64,000 nucleotides of DNA from Neodontobutis hainanensis (Eukaryota > Chordata > Actinopteri > Gobiiformes > Odontobutidae): NCBI GenBank assembly GCA_024349245.1, contig JALDNG010000021.1, positions 509,501-573,500 on the forward strand. The letters run 5' to 3'. How positions within the stretch are numbered: the stretch's first letter is position 1; each line of letters starts with the position of its first letter. A program made the translations under genes and the position numbers. Shown piece after piece: positions 15,301 through 37,659 of the stretch. The notes beneath the pieces were generated by a model, which was not told the origin of the DNA, made no database searches, and worked only from the letters and a program-made list of their open reading frames with translations.

Positions 15301-15306
15301 ACCTGA
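305..15306 (+). CDS. arih2: E3 ubiquitin-protein ligase ARIH2 (TRIAD1), 3' part, 7 coding exons
   Basis: RBR-type E3 ligase that carries ubiquitin on a RING2 cysteine and works with neddylated cullin-5 ligases. Exons read from splice sites: 305-355, 835-856, 1716-1867, 1942-2085, 2667-2735, 2806-2931 (or ending at 2889) and 15235-15306 (TGA). All phases join. With the short sixth exon the product is the last 197 residues, matching the C-terminal 40% of the 493-aa human protein almost residue for residue. RING2 starts [17 protein letters not shown]; the cysteine of GGCNHM (codon 344-346) aligns with the ubiquitin-accepting cysteine of the RBR family. It continues [15 protein letters not shown], then the Ariadne domain ([36 protein letters not shown]), ending [12 protein letters not shown]. 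The RING1, IBR and upstream exons lie before the window. The last intron is 12.3 kb and packed with repeats. Identity is certain; the only doubtful point is the end of the sixth exon. Confidence 0.96.
356..834 (+). other. arih2 intron
   Basis: AT-rich intron sequence between the first two visible arih2 exons, with a GTGAGA donor and a TTACAG acceptor. I see no gene or recognisable repeat in it. Bases 1-304 are the end of the preceding intron and are likewise featureless. Confidence 0.85.
857..1715 (+). other. arih2 intron
   Basis: Intron with a GTACGT donor and a TCTACAG acceptor. The part at 1190-1380 is rich in diverged GGTCT/GGTTC-type words but has no clear period. No gene seen. Confidence 0.8.
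2099..2412 (+). repeat. 52-bp minisatellite in arih2 intron
   Basis: About five tandem copies of a 52-bp unit containing CCCCTTCAGGGCCGGTCC and TTTTCATTCACAAAACCACA, followed by three shortened units of about 30 bp that lack the CCCCTTCAGGG half. The array starts 14 bp after the donor of the exon ending at 2085. The rest of the intron (2413-2666) is unremarkable. Confidence 0.9.
2806..2931 (+). other. arih2: arih2 penultimate exon with two possible donor sites
   Basis: The exon encodes [20 protein letters not shown] and onwards. The conserved protein goes from SYERG straight to DLENQM, which needs a weak donor (GTGGTG) after 2889. A much stronger donor (GTGAGT) sits after 2931 and is also phase 0. 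Its use would add 14 residues ([14 protein letters not shown]) before DLENQM. Both products end in RG before the junction. The minisatellite begins about 15 bp past the strong donor, so the local sequence may be new. Which donor is used cannot be told from DNA alone. Confidence 0.6.
2945..4832 (+). repeat. 25-bp minisatellite, left arm (arih2 last intron)
   Basis: Roughly 75 tandem copies of a 25-bp unit with core ACACAACACCAGGATCACAC (type unit 3007-3031). Variants include CATACGGG, a CCC change (GGGACCCAC) and units with an extra 9-bp GGGACACAC block. The array starts about 15 bp inside the intron. Because 25 is not a multiple of 3 and the unit holds no stop in any plus frame, all three plus frames stay open for nearly 1.9 kb; these frames are artefacts. 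The array is interrupted by the LTR element and resumes at 12509. Confidence 0.97.
4833..5247 (-). repeat. LTR (3' LTR in element orientation)
   Basis: 415-bp long terminal repeat, identical to 12094-12508 except for one G/A difference seen near 5010 and 12270. Ends match TG...CA. The adjoining polypurine tract lies at about 5248-5262 on the minus strand. Confidence 0.93.
8551..8706. repeat. Short tandem repeat inside the LTR element
   Basis: About three imperfect units of roughly 55-60 bp built on TTTAAACTTTATT and ATGCCACTT(A/C)T(C/T)TACATTG. Part of the non-coding interior of the LTR element. Confidence 0.6.
12094..12508 (-). repeat. LTR (5' LTR in element orientation)
   Basis: 415-bp long terminal repeat paired with 4833-5247. 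The likely primer-binding site lies at about 12074-12090 on the minus strand, directly next to it. Confidence 0.93.
12509..14803 (+). repeat. 25-bp minisatellite, right arm
   Basis: About 90 units of the same 25-bp repeat as 2945-4832, the two arms having been one array before the LTR insertion. This arm is richer in units where GGATCACAC is replaced by GGGACACAC, and these cluster at 13170-13360, 13800-13920 and 14100-14700. The CATACGGG variant common in the left arm is rare here. Confidence 0.96.
14812..14960 (+). repeat. 13-bp GC-rich tandem repeat
   Basis: About eleven copies of a 13-bp unit (GCGGCCCTAGAGC and GTGGCCCTAAAGC variants). The first copies are of the AAAGCGTGG type and the later ones of the AGAGCGCGG type. 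It abuts the end of the 25-bp array. Confidence 0.9.
14961..15234 (+). other. End of arih2 last intron
   Basis: Ordinary intron sequence ending in a CTCGTCAG acceptor before GATTTGGAG. Nothing else seen. Confidence 0.75.
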
Positions 15307-18300
15307 GACTCCAGCACCTCTCCTCCTCGTGTCCGACCGAGCGACTACCTACTCCCCTCTACATCCATCCCTTTCGCTGAAGCGTCACTTCCTTTCTTCA
15401 CTCACTTCTCTTCCCTTTTTTTTTTTTTTTTTTTTTGTCTCACTCCAAAAGGCTGCAGGCATCCATTATGTCTCCCTCTTAAAACTTAACGGCTACACTC
15501 AGGGCTTCACGAAACACTTTAATGCTTCTTGAAATCAGTTTGTGTGACTAAAAAGCAGTAAAAATCCCTCTCCTGTTTCCAACAATGACTTCTCCTCAAA
15601 TAGATCTGTTTAAGTGAGGCTTTTGTTTGGTATAAATTTAACTAAAACCAATGAACGAGGGCCAACTTTTGCTTTAAAGGTCCCTTATTCAATGACAAAT
15701 GAGCTGTCCACAACATTAAATGCACAAAAACAAGTATAGCATCTGCTTAATTTGCTGCATTCGTGAGTATTTCTGCCACTTAACCTTGTGCTTATTGGTT
15801 TTTGAGTTTGCATAAGAGTTTTTACTTCTGTTTCCACATTGTCACAAGAGCTGGTGTGTTCCATAATACTTCACACTAAAAGCAGTTTTTTTTTTGTTTT
15901 TTTGTTTGTGGACCATAGATGTGGCACAGAACACAGACCATGACAGGATATTTCCGAAGTCTGTCTGAGAATTTCCACCAGTTTAACTGAAAAAGCTGAT
16001 AAAGTGTCAAGAAGCTTAAAACAAGTCAATTTTAAATGTTTGTGGAAAAAGTGTTATCAGGAGATCCCTAACTAAACTGTCTTCACTTATTTTAGCAAAC
16101 ATTAAAAATACTATTCATAATTGAGCGGAATAGGGGACCTTTTAAACACAAAAAACCCTGTCGTATTTGATTGTATTGCGTCTTTTTCCTTCAGTGAGAA
16201 GCTTCTGAACTGGTCTTCAAACGTTATAACCACACTTTAACTTCTTTCTTTTTAATTTCTATAAAATAAATCCATAGCAGCCTCTACAACAATGACAGAG
16301 AAGCTCTTGAATGTTGTTAACGCTGCATTTGACTTTCCAACTCTTTACTATTATCCAGAGAAAAAAGAAATGAATGCCGCTTTTTCACAAATAACATATT
16401 TCATTTGCTTTTTTGAAAACTCCACTCCACTGCTGGAAAAACATCGTAATATTTACATTAAAATAAACAAATGAGATTTTTGAAGCGGTTACTTTGAGAG
16501 GGAGGAAAAAAAGTCTGTTATCCGTTTGCTCAGTGCAGTAAAAAAAGAAAAAAGTCTGTTAAAATGAGCTTTTCTGACTTGTTGAGACTAAAAGCTGGCC
16601 TTAGAGTCAATATTAAATTAACGTAATAAAAGCTGGTTTATTGTGATAATTGTTAAAGTAAAGGCTCACTAGTCACTAATTTGTTGTGAATGAGATGCTT
16701 TTTGTTCAGATTAAACTGTAAAGTAGGTATAATGAGGCAGTTTTGTCTGATTCTCTAGGTTTCTGGTTTTTGTTATCGAATGAGGTCGATAAGAGACTAA
16801 GCTGGGATTTCTGTCAAAAACAAGGCTGGACTCAGTATTTGACAGTAGAAATTACTTTTTCAGCTGGGTTCTCATCAATTATCATGGAAAAAATCAAAAG
16901 TATTCTTTATCTGAACACTTTACTCTAGATCGTTCTTCATGCTTCAGAATTTGAGACGAGCTGTTGGTTATTTTTAATCGACAGCTTCAAAGACACGCTG
17001 AGCAGAGACAAACCAAGAAAACGTTCTGATTGTCTTTTTTCGATCATAGCTCAGTCTGCCAGGTTTAGTGGCTTCACTAGTTTCTTTTCCACATAACTTC
17101 AGTTGCTTCATGTTTTTAATGTTCAAGTAGTGCCTTGGGTCTTGATTAAAATGTATAATCTTTGAGAAACGTCGCTCTTAGGATCTGTTTTCTGTTTTTA
17201 CCCTTCAGTTTCTGCTCACATCCTTTTTCCTTACGTCTGATTGGTTCATGAAAGTGTTTCTAAAGCCCAAAGTGCAGCCCTCACCTTTGTCTCTCACACT
17301 ACAGCGCCACCTACTGACACACGGGTATGCGCTCGTTCACAAACACTCCGCAGCAGCGTTCGACATGTCTTCACTCACTTCTAGTTCATCCTCACTTTTT
17401 TTGGTTTTTTTTTTTTTTTGCGTTTTTTCTGTTTTTGTTTTTTTGCTCACACAAATTGTTCACTTCTGGAAAATGGCTGTTGATAGATCGTTAAAAAAAA
17501 CATTAAAAAGTAAAAATACCAAAAAATGGCTGTAATTTTCAATGGTTGTACATTAATACAGAAATAGTTACTGAGAGTTTTTAAAACCAGACTTGGACTC
17601 TTGTGTCTTCTTTTACACATTCATTCACACGTTTAAATACACCAGGTAGATTTTTGTACCGATATTTGGCCTTGTGCTGGACTGAGAGATAATGACATTT
17701 ATATTCACCAATGCACTGGTTTTGTGTTTAATCCTTATGGGTCCCTTAATCTTTTGAGTTCCTCAGACACATGCTCTTTGAAAGATTGCCATAGAAATAT
17801 GTGACATTTTTTTTTCCATTTTGTTTTTTTTAAATGAATGTCAATAGCAACTTAATAATAACCTACATAACAAATATTTTTTTTAACCCCTTCAAAAAAC
17901 AAGGTTTAGCATTCTGATACAAAAAATGTAAAAAAAAATGCCTGACGGACTCTTTTTAAAAGAAATTTCTAAAACTTGAAGAAATTTATTTTTTTATTAT
18001 TATTGTTTTGTATATTATTATTATTATTATTGAATTCACCACAAAATACAGTCTGCCACATTTTATGTAATTTGCATCAACACAAGACAATGTTATGGTA
18101 AAATAGAATTTTAAAAAAGCACCAAAAAATGCCTGAGGGACAGAGGAGGGTTAATGTTGATTGAACAATGGCTTTATCATTGTTTTATGTAGAGCACAGA
18201 TTTTCAACAGCTTTTCATTATTCAGTGGGTCTGAGGAAAGTCTGGAAATAGTAACAAAAATTAACACCATATACAACTCGGAAACTATTTTATTGTCTGA

Positions 18301-19700
18301 AGTTTAACAGTAACAAACATCTATTCTGCTGTGCTGCTCATTTATTTAAATACTTTTCATTTCAATCCACAACATCCTATTACGACCATTCTACAAAGAA
18401 CAGATTATTTACTTTGTGTATGTTCTATAAAATCAGCCTTTGACTAAACCTAACCCACTGAGCTAACAAACATCCAAATGGCAACAGTAGATGCTTTATT
18501 AATAATTGATGTCTACATATATTAACACTGCAAACTGACTTTAGACCTTTAGCCTTTAAGCCTGTCGCTGCACTGTTTATATCTGCAGCAGTGAGTTGAC
18601 AGCTGTGTTTAGTTTGTGTGACGTTGGATTGCTCAGTCTGACCCAGTTTACAGCCGGCACACTTCTCTCTGAACTGGAGCGTTTGTGTTTATAAAGGAGC
18701 ACACCTCACGAAGGATGAAGCTCAAACCAGTGTCACGCAGCATCTTTAAAAACACAGCCCCAGATGAAAGTCCCATAAGCTGTGAACAAAGTTAAGCAAA
18801 ATGAGGTCAACATGGTGTTGGTTTACTTTTAATTATCTAACAGTTTAATGGTAAATGCTGCCTCTATAAGCACTTTATATTTGTCTTTTCATTCCCACAA
18901 AAATGTATTCATTCACCTTCTGTACAATGACAACTGCTCAGTAACTCGTTAGGTGATAAATACTGAAATACAGTTAGGTGAAAGTATAAAAAAAAAAAAA
19001 ATTAAGTCAACTGAAAGAAATGAACTGCTAGGCTCAAAATGACCAAAATACACAAATTATGCTAAAAGACAATTGAATCTTATTTATTTTTAAAAGGATT
19101 ACAAGTCTGCTGGTTAAAAGACCAGTGTGAATGTGCGCCCCCCTCTGGCCATACATTAGAACAATCTGAGCTGTAGCTTATTCTTAATATTTACTAAAAT
19201 ATAAATAGTATAATTTAATAAAAGTTTTGTCTTGTAATAAATCATTTTAAATATAAAAATGTGTCAATCATTTGCATACATTTAATTAGCTAAGCACGTG
19301 GAGACGTAACCATGGCAACAAAAGTTGGCAAGGTTTGTTGAATAGTAGTAAAAAAAAATCAATAATCAAAATAATAATTTATAAATTATTCAACTTTGAT
19401 GTATGTAATAAGTCATAATGGAAATGAAAAGTTAGCTTTTTATTTTTATTAAAACTTACAAATGTACAACAATGCTCAGGTGAGCATAAGAACATAAGAC
19501 AGTACAAATATCGCAGTCTGGTTTACAAGGAGGACAATAATTTAAGTATTGCACATTTTAGAGAAATTAATTTAAGACAATTTATGTTTGTATTAGCGCT
19601 TTTAAAATATTTTAAAAACATTTAATTCAATTGAAAATAATTAAATATAGGAGATGACTTTAGAACACTGAGTGTTAAATATTTTTAAGCAGAGGAATAA
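15307..19700 (+). other. arih2 3' UTR and intergenic region
   Basis: AT-rich sequence after the arih2 stop with no recognisable gene. A T run lies at 15417-15437. Possible polyadenylation signals (AATAAA) occur near 16265 and 16460, but neither can be assigned. Further T-rich and ATT runs are at 17395-17445 and 17980-18030. The short reading frames here look like noise. Confidence 0.7.
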
Positions 19701-19729
19701 AGTACAAACTTTACCTCTTTTATTCTGGC

Positions 19730-20130
19730 TGGACGAGGGGGCGGGTCCTGTCGGATGGGACGTCACCGCTGACGGAAACACGTCGGGAACGTCACGCCGC
19801 ACGTGTCCGCCGCAGCAGCAGAAGATCATGAGAGCTCTGCTCCGGCAAACATCCAGAACCGACACCGGAGAGAAACACGAAAAACGAACATTATTCACGT
19901 AACAGAGTCGACACGGACTAAACGCGGCGCTCTTCCGGTTCACGCAGGCTAATGACCGGTTCAGTAACGGGTAACTAGCTAACGGTGTCTGAGAAAGTTC
20001 TGGTTAATTTGGCACGAGCCCGCCTTGTTTCAGCGGTTACCTCAGCTTTAAGTGGGCTCGTGTCTACGGAGAGCGCCGTGGTTCAGATTCAGCTGGGTTT
20101 CTGAGGTTGAGGAGAGGGTTTTAAAGCGAC
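19730..20130 (+). promoter_or_regulatory. impdh2 promoter, CpG-rich, with CRE-like sites and E-box
   Basis: CpG-dense stretch directly upstream of the impdh2 start. GACGTCA at 19759-19765 and ACGTCA at 19789-19794 resemble cAMP-response elements, and CACGTG at 19800-19805 is a perfect E-box. IMPDH2 is a known MYC target in mammals and its human promoter has CRE-type elements, so conservation is plausible. The transcription start is not visible. Confidence 0.6.
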
Positions 20131-30278
<10,148 letters not shown>

Positions 30279-30480
30279 GACGTCCATCTTGAGGCCCAAA
30301 AGAACGATATGCACAAAAATCTGTTGAACTTGAGATCCATGGTCTTCCTCCAGCTCCATCTATGCATCAAACCTGTGCTTCAGTGTTTCGTGTCCGACTA
30401 AAGCAGGGCTAAACATTTCTGTGTGTCTCTGTGAATCGTCCCAATGCCTTTTTAAGGCGAAGAATTATGTTAAAGTGATG

Positions 30481-30486
30481 AATAAA
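30481..30486 (+). terminator. Probable impdh2 polyadenylation signal
   Basis: AATAAA about 200 bp after the impdh2 stop codon, within an otherwise ordinary 3' UTR. Confidence 0.5.
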
Positions 30487-30713
30487 GGTCATGTTTTTTC
30501 CACAAACTTGCTTCGATTTGTTTTTGAATTGGTCATGTCCATGTTCAAGCACTTAAAGACGTGCTTGGTTAATAATAAAAACACTGAAAACACATTTAAG
30601 TAAATCATTTTTAAAAGGTTGAGTAATAGATGATTTTTGTTTATATTGGCAAAATGTGCACTTTGTTTTAATATTTATCCATTTGTCTCTTCCCCGGCCC
30701 GGACACTCCAGAC

Positions 30714-31195
30714 CAACCAGATCAAATCCATCTAAAACCTGTTCAAAACCAACTAAAACGTGTTTAAAACCTGCTCAAAACCAACTAAAACCTGTTCAAA
30801 ACCAACTAAAACCTGTTTAAAACCAACTAAAACCAGTTCAAATCTAACTAAATCTGTTCAAAACCAACTAAAACCTGTTAAATTTAACTAAATCTGTTCA
30901 AAACCAACTAAAACCTGTTTAAAACCATCTCAAATCCAACTAAAACCTGTTCGAAACCTGTTTAAAACCATGTCAAATCCAACTAAAACCTGTTCAAAAC
31001 CATCTCAAATCCAACTAAAACCTGTTCAAAACCAACTAAAACCTGTTTAAAACCATATCAAACCTGCTCAAATCCAACTAAAACCTGTTCAAAACCTGCT
31101 CAAATCCAACAAAAACCTGTTCAAATCTAATTAAACCTGTTCAAATCCAGCTAAAACCTGTTCAAAACCAACTAAAACCTGCTCAAATCCAAATT
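30714..31195 (+). repeat. AAAACCTGTTCAAAACCAACTA-type minisatellite
   Basis: About twenty imperfect units of roughly 22 bp built from AAAACCTGTTCAAA and ACCAACT or TCCAACT. It lies just beyond the impdh2 transcript end. Confidence 0.9.
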
Positions 31196-32242
31196 AAACA
31201 CACTACATGTATACAATGTATATAATAGTATAATATATGGTCCAGATCAATTTAAAAAAATCCTCTTGGACGCATTTTTTTTGCAGGACGTCGGCCATTT
31301 TGAATCAGAATTTATGGCGACTGTTTCTGTCTCTGATTAAAACTGAAAAGAATTTAAGTAAATTTATTTTTGTGGAAGAACAATTGGTATAAATGTAATA
31401 AAAATCCATGTTGAATGATACCACGAACTTTACGTTTGTGAAAACCACCTGTCTCGTTTGTTCACATTTGTTCTTCCGTTTGGGACCGAAGTCTCCAGAG
31501 ACGACTGGAGGTGGAGGTTTTCACCGGACTTTCCAGGTGTAACTCAGTCCGAGGTTAAACCGTGGTCCGTCACGCTCTGTTTCTGTCACCTGTCTCTTCG
31601 TTTATCTACAGCTCCTAATTAACTCCACAGAGTCCGTTTACACCGGTTTAACCACTTTAGGGGAAGTTCTCATGAGAAATCAAGGGGCTTTCAGACGGCT
31701 TCATCACCACATTAATTAGAACACCTCCTGTTCGGAGACACCCAACACCACAGCCCCATAATCAGTTTTTTAAGATGTATTTACCGTTAAACAGTTGTTC
31801 TTCCCAATGTTATCAACGTGTTTTAAAAGAAATCAGGTTTGAAATAACTTTATTCATGTTTAATGCACATTTAAATCATCTCTTAAATGAATCTTTATGT
31901 TGCTTAATGTGAGCTTGGTCCCGTTTAGGGGTCGTTTAGGGGTCGTGGGGATTGGAGCCTATCCCAGCAGCTTTAAAGTGACATGTTTAAAAACTGTGAG
32001 ATCCTGCAGCCGTTACACTTTTGTGTTTATGCTTTCATTTCAGAGTAATAAAAAAACCAAAGTATTTGACTGAAGCCCTGGTCTGTCCAGACACCGGCGC
32101 TGAGAGTCACAGAACGAGCCTTTACCGTTCTGTGTCCTTATTTAAGTTTGAATAACAGTAATAATAATCATTTGTGAGGGTAAGTATTAGTCATGTGTTA
32201 TGTTCCTTTTCCAACAGCTAAAATATATATTAATTATACGAT

Positions 32243-32442
32243 TTACATTTATTCATTTAGCTGACGCTTTTATCCAAAGCGACTCACATGTTCTACAGTA
32301 ATCACCAGTGTTACAGACACTGGAGGCAAGGTGGGTTAAGTGTCTTGCCCAAGGACACAACGACAGTATGAACTGTGTGAGAATCAAACCGCCTACCTTC
32401 CGTTTGAAAGACGGCTGCTCTACCCACTGAGCTACTGCCGCT
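32243..32442 (-). mobile_element. tRNA-derived SINE (V-SINE/DANA-like), minus orientation
   Basis: On the minus strand: tRNA-like head with GCAGTAGCTCAGTGGGTAG, a core containing TGTCCTTGGGCAAGACACTT, and a LINE-like tail with TCGCTTTGGATAAAAGCGTC and AAATGAATAAATGTAAA. Same family as the copies at 43638 and 48878. The stretch between 31196 and 32242 shows nothing else but ordinary AT-rich sequence. Confidence 0.85.
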
Positions 32443-33064
32443 ATTGAGTAACAATTATGTTTAACGATTATGTTGGAATTTAGTGATTATTTTCTCTCTG
32501 TTTTAATCATGTTTTAAATAAAGACTTTATTAAATTGTTCAAGAAAGAAGAAACAATTTGGTTTCCGACAAAAACTTTACAGTAATTTTCATTCTCAATG
32601 GCTTTGGCTTATTTTGTTCTTTTATCTAAACTAAAACTGACTTTTTTTAATTTAATTTAATAGTTATAATAAAATTAGTTCTAATAATAGTTTTTCATCA
32701 AAACTTTATTAACAAAACAATTAGTTTATACTCGAAACTCCTTTTGTCAGATCCAAAACGGTTTAAACCTTTTAAAAATAGATTTTAATTTGTGACGATA
32801 CAACTGATGCTCAAACTGGGACACATTTTTGTGGCTCAACAACAAAACTGTTTTTGAAACACAAACTAAATGTTTTGATTAATTCCACTTTTTGTAACGA
32901 TGGTTAAGGGTTTTGATGAGCTGCTGTTACAATTATAAATGAACTGCTTTGTGATTGAAATAATTAAAGGGAAAAACTGTAATCTATGACCTTTGATGCT
33001 GAGAACAATCATTTATTTGAAGATAATCCACGGAAATGCATTAGTGTAGACGCAGCCCAATGAG

Positions 33065-34203
33065 TTTAAACCGGGTCTAAACCAGGTCTAAACCAGGTCT
33101 AAACCAGGACTAAACCAAGTCTAAACCAGGTCTAAACCAGGATAAAACCAGGATAAAACCAGGTCTAAACCAGGTCTAAACCAGGACTAAACCAAGTCTA
33201 AACCAGGTCTAAACCAGGATAAAACCAGGATAAAACCAGGTCTAAACCAGGTCTAAACCAGGACTAAACCAGGTCTGAGCCAGGTCTGAACCAGGACTAA
33301 ACCAGGACTAAACCAGGACTAAACCAGGTCTAAACCAGGACTAAACCAGGACTAAACCAGGTCTAAACCAGGTCTAAACCAGGTCTAAACCAGGTCTAAA
33401 CCAAGTCTAAACCAAGTCTAAACCAGGACTAAACCAGGTCTAAACCAGGACTAAACCAGGTCTAAACCAGGTCTAAACCAGGTCTAAACCAGGTCTAAAC
33501 CAGGACTAAACCAGGACTAAACCAGGTCTAAACCAGGTCTAAACCAGGACTAAACCAGGACTAAACCAGGACTAAACCAGGTCTAAACCAGGTCTAAACC
33601 AGGACTAAAACAGGACTAAACCAGGACTAAACCAGGTCTAAACCAGGACTAAACCAGGTCTAAACCAGGTCTAAACCAGGACTAAACCAGGACTAAACCA
33701 GGACTAAACCAGGTCTAAACCAGGTCTAAACCAGGATAAAACCAGGTCTAAACCAGGTCTAAACCAGGACTAAACCAGGTCTAAACCAGGACTAAACCAG
33801 GACTAAACCAGGACTAAACCAGGTCTAAACCAGGTCTAAACCAGGTCTAAACCAGGACTAAACCAGGACTAAACCAGGACTAAACCAGGTCTAAACCAGG
33901 TCTAAACCAGGTCTAAACCAGGTCTAAACCAGGTCTAAACCAGGTCTAAACCAGGACTAAACCAGGACTAAACCATGTCTAAACCATGTCTAAACCAGGA
34001 TAAAACCAGGTCTAAACCAGGTCTAAACCAGGACTAAACCAGGTCTAAACCAGGACTAAACCAGGACTAAACCAGGTCTAAACCAGGTCTAAACCAGGTC
34101 TAAACCAGGACTAAACCAGGACTAAACCAGGACTAAACCAGGTCTAAACCAGGACTAAACCAGGACTAAACCAGGACTAAACCAGGACTAAACCAGGTCT
34201 AAA
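33065..34203 (+). repeat. 11-bp minisatellite (CCAGGACTAAA / CCAGGTCTAAA)
   Basis: About 100 tandem copies of an 11-bp unit, CCAGG(A/T)CTAAA, with occasional CCAGGATAAAA. The A and T versions are mixed along the array and form higher-order blocks that repeat (for example around 33070-33170 and 33140-33260). The following 34204-34390 is a purine-rich tract with GACTTAGACT words. Confidence 0.97.
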
Positions 34204-34557
34204 CTGAAGAACATGAGAAATATGAATGAAAAGTAAAAAACAGAGACAAAGGAAGGAGGAGCCGAGGCAGAAGTGAAAGTGAAAGAGATAAGGCTGTATT
34301 TAAGGAAATGAAGGAGGACAGTTTAGGACACAGACCTAGACTTAGACTGAGACTTAGACCAAGACTTAGACTGGGATCAAGTCCGAGGTAAGTCCTTCTC
34401 AAATATTTTTTTACTCTTTGTTTTCTTCATCCAGGTTAAAACGGCAGAGTTCTTTTATAAACTGAGCTAATGTTTGACTCTAAAAATAAAAGCAGGGTTT
34501 TAATGACTCTAAATATAGTTTTACTTTCAGGGTTTTAGTGTTACTTTAAAACTGACA

Positions 34558-34810
34558 ATGTGACTAAAACCTGTTCAGATCTGACTAAAACCTGTTCAGA
34601 TCTGACTAAAACCTGTTCAAATCTGACTAAGACCTGTCCAAATCTAAAAGAATATTTTCAAATCCAACTAAAACCTGTTCTAGTTCAAATAACCTTGTTC
34701 AAATCTGAATAAAATCTGTTCAAATCTAACTAAAACTTTTTGAAATCCAAGTTAAACCCTTTTAAATCCAAATAATACTTTTTTGAATTTAAATCAAACC
34801 TGTTTAAATA
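34558..34810 (+). repeat. Degenerate ACTAAAACCTGTTCAAATCTG repeat
   Basis: About ten decaying units of 20-22 bp, related to the arrays at 30714 and 62857. Confidence 0.75.
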
Positions 34811-37650
34811 AATTTAAGTCTGTCAGCCCTGTGACCATCTGGCCACAATCGGCTGTAGTTCCCAAAAGAGTCACAGGAGATTAAATTCAGTTCTCCAAAT
34901 ACTGTTATTTCAATGATTTATTTTTTTAATCAGATTTTTTTAAAATAAAAGCTCATGGGTATTTTCTTTATAAATAGTTGTCCACTAGGCAAAGAATATT
35001 CTAAACTGCAACAAACACACAAAATCTATAAATAAAATCCAAAGACAAATGTTAAACTGTTGAAAAACTTAAAAACATATTTGGGCCCCTCGGCTCGAGG
35101 GGGAACTCGTGACCCCAACCAAATGAATGAATGAATGAATTTACGCAGGAGCTCAACCAGGACTGAAACTAAAGCAGAAATCTAATTTAAAACGGAGCAG
35201 AGTTCAACAGCGTACATGTACAATCAGTTTGTTCCAGGAAGTAAAGGTGTATAAAGTATTTACTGCGAGTGTGATCAGGGAAGTGCTGCAGAAATGTGAC
35301 TCTGTTTGGGTTTATGTAAAGGTTTTCTAGTCCATTAAAGTCATTACAGCCTCGAGAATAATTACAAACTATTAGAGCCTAAATACAATATAGAAGTACA
35401 GCTGTACAGAAGATTTAAAAATACAACAAAAAAAAATTAAACTGTCCGAAGAGTTCAAAAAGAAGTCTGAGTATATTTGTAAATGTTCTGATGAGAGAAA
35501 AAACACAGATATTGATTCGTAACCATAAGAGAAGTATAAAGATGTATTAATGAGGATAAATCTGGTCTAAGTCTGATCAAAAGAATTTAGAGGAAGTAAA
35601 AAATGTGTCCTGGATTTCAGAATTTCATGTAAGTCTGGTTTTAGTCGCTCTGACATTAAATTGTTTACTTGGTCCTCGATGAAAAGGATTTAGATCTTGC
35701 ATTGGACCATGTTTTATGGGAGTTCAGCATTTCCTTTAGTTTCTTCAGCAAACGTCTTGTTTTTGATAAATTGCAGTGTAAAGTTATCCACGTTGTTTGG
35801 ACTTTATCAGTTTAGAATGCGTTGCTATGGTTGCTATGGATGATGTCACGTTTCAACTTTTGTTCAGAATTTTTATGATTTATCCCTTTTCATGTCCTCA
35901 AGTTTTTCTTAATCCCACAAATGATATATTGGAAATGAAGATATATTTGAGCTCTTTAAGAAAATGTAACTTTTAAAGCTCTGTGAGGTACCGAATTTAA
36001 TTTAGAGCTTCAACAGTCGAAGAACGTCAGCCCACTTCCCCACGGACTCCCTTTTTTTCTGCTGCTCATTCATTTTTCATCCAGAGTGTCCTGTCGCTCA
36101 CAGTTTTAAAATCTCAGATCTGACGTGATCCAGTTCTCTCATTACACGCTCATGTTTGAAAAGCTCATTTTATTCATCGCTGTTTAGAGAGGCTTCTTTT
36201 TTTGTGCTTTTTTTCTTTTGTTTCCTGTTCACAAAAGGGTCTTATTAAACTATATTCTTGAAACTTTGTTCAACACCTGTAACTCACCCTAATGCAGAAT
36301 CTTTACATTTCTTACAACTTTTTAAATTAATTCAACATTTTTTACTCAACTTTTCTGGGAATTGTTTCAGTGTCAGCAGCAAAAGGTTTCATCTTATCAT
36401 CCATAAACGAGTCTCTCTGCACTTTTACTTCAGAGTGAGTGAGAAAAACTATTTGACTTTAACAATATTAGTTCTCAGCTCTTGGTCCCGTCTGCCATTT
36501 TAATCAAAATGGAGTTATTCTCATGTTTGTTTTCTTCTAAGACTCAATATAAACATTGTACAAGGTGTGTTTTAAAGTTTTATGCATTTTTCAACTTTTT
36601 ATCTCAATAAAATTATAGCTCCACGGGATTGTTGCTAATTAAAATGTCAATTCTTTAAACCTCATTATCTCCAAAAACTGCTCAGAATACTTTTACTCCC
36701 ATAATGCACCTCTGAGGCACTGTAATGAAACTGAATTATGAACAGCTATGAACACTCAAACAAAAGTGTGTCACTGTTCTCTAATAAGTTCATTGTCACA
36801 GGTTTAATTGTCCTTTTTGTCTCTTGTGTCTTTTCTCTCAGGTCCGTTGGTTTTATCTCTCGTCCGTCATGCTCCACGTCTTTGACTCGAGCTGCGACAG
36901 GTTTGTCCAGGTTCAGCTCAGATACAGAGTTATTTATATCCGCCCCCGCTGTGTCATGTGACCAGTTCAGAGATTAGGTCACTGTTTCAAAGGATGAGGG
37001 CCACGCCGGCTGTTCTTTGACTCAGAAATGTCTTATCTGTGTCGCATCAGGACGAATGTTTCCTTGTTTCTGCCAAACTTGTGCAATAATTGCTGTTCGT
37101 CTAATGTAAGTCAGTCTTGGTCTAAACCAGGGTTAAACTGGATCTAATTCAGGACTGAACCTGGACTAACCCACAGTCTAAGACACAATTCAAGAAGAAG
37201 GAAAAAGAGCACATTTTCTACTAAAATACTCAATGTGTTTTACAGAAATTACACAAAAGTTGTAGCATAGAACAAACAAGATTCACCAGACAAAAAAATA
37301 AAAACAGGACTAAACCAAGGACTGATCAGTCATTCTTTGAAAGTTTATTTCCTGTTTTGTGATATTCTATCTATAACAGTTCGTGTCTGTGTTTTCCAGT
37401 TGGTGTCGGATCATTCGGACGGGACGTTCTGGGTGGGTGGGATCGTAACGGAACCCTTAATGCAGCTGTGAACAGGACTCAGCTGGTTACGGGCTCCGTT
37501 TACATCCCACAATGCACTGCTCCTTCAGACGAGACGCACAGATGCATCAGACACTTCCCTCTGCAGCAACGAGAACCGATCAGAGAGACTTAATCTTAGT
37601 TAAACCAGGAGACAAACAAAAGACAAAGAGGACTAAACTTGTAACAAAAC
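34811..37650. other. Intergenic, no assigned gene
   Basis: AT-rich sequence with an (ATGA)n stretch near 35125-35142. Stretches at 36842-36976 and 37400-37593 are open in one frame and follow plausible acceptor sites (CTCTCAG and TTTTCCAG), but I cannot match them to a family or link them into a gene. Confidence 0.5.
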
Positions 37651-37659
37651 CCAGGCTAA

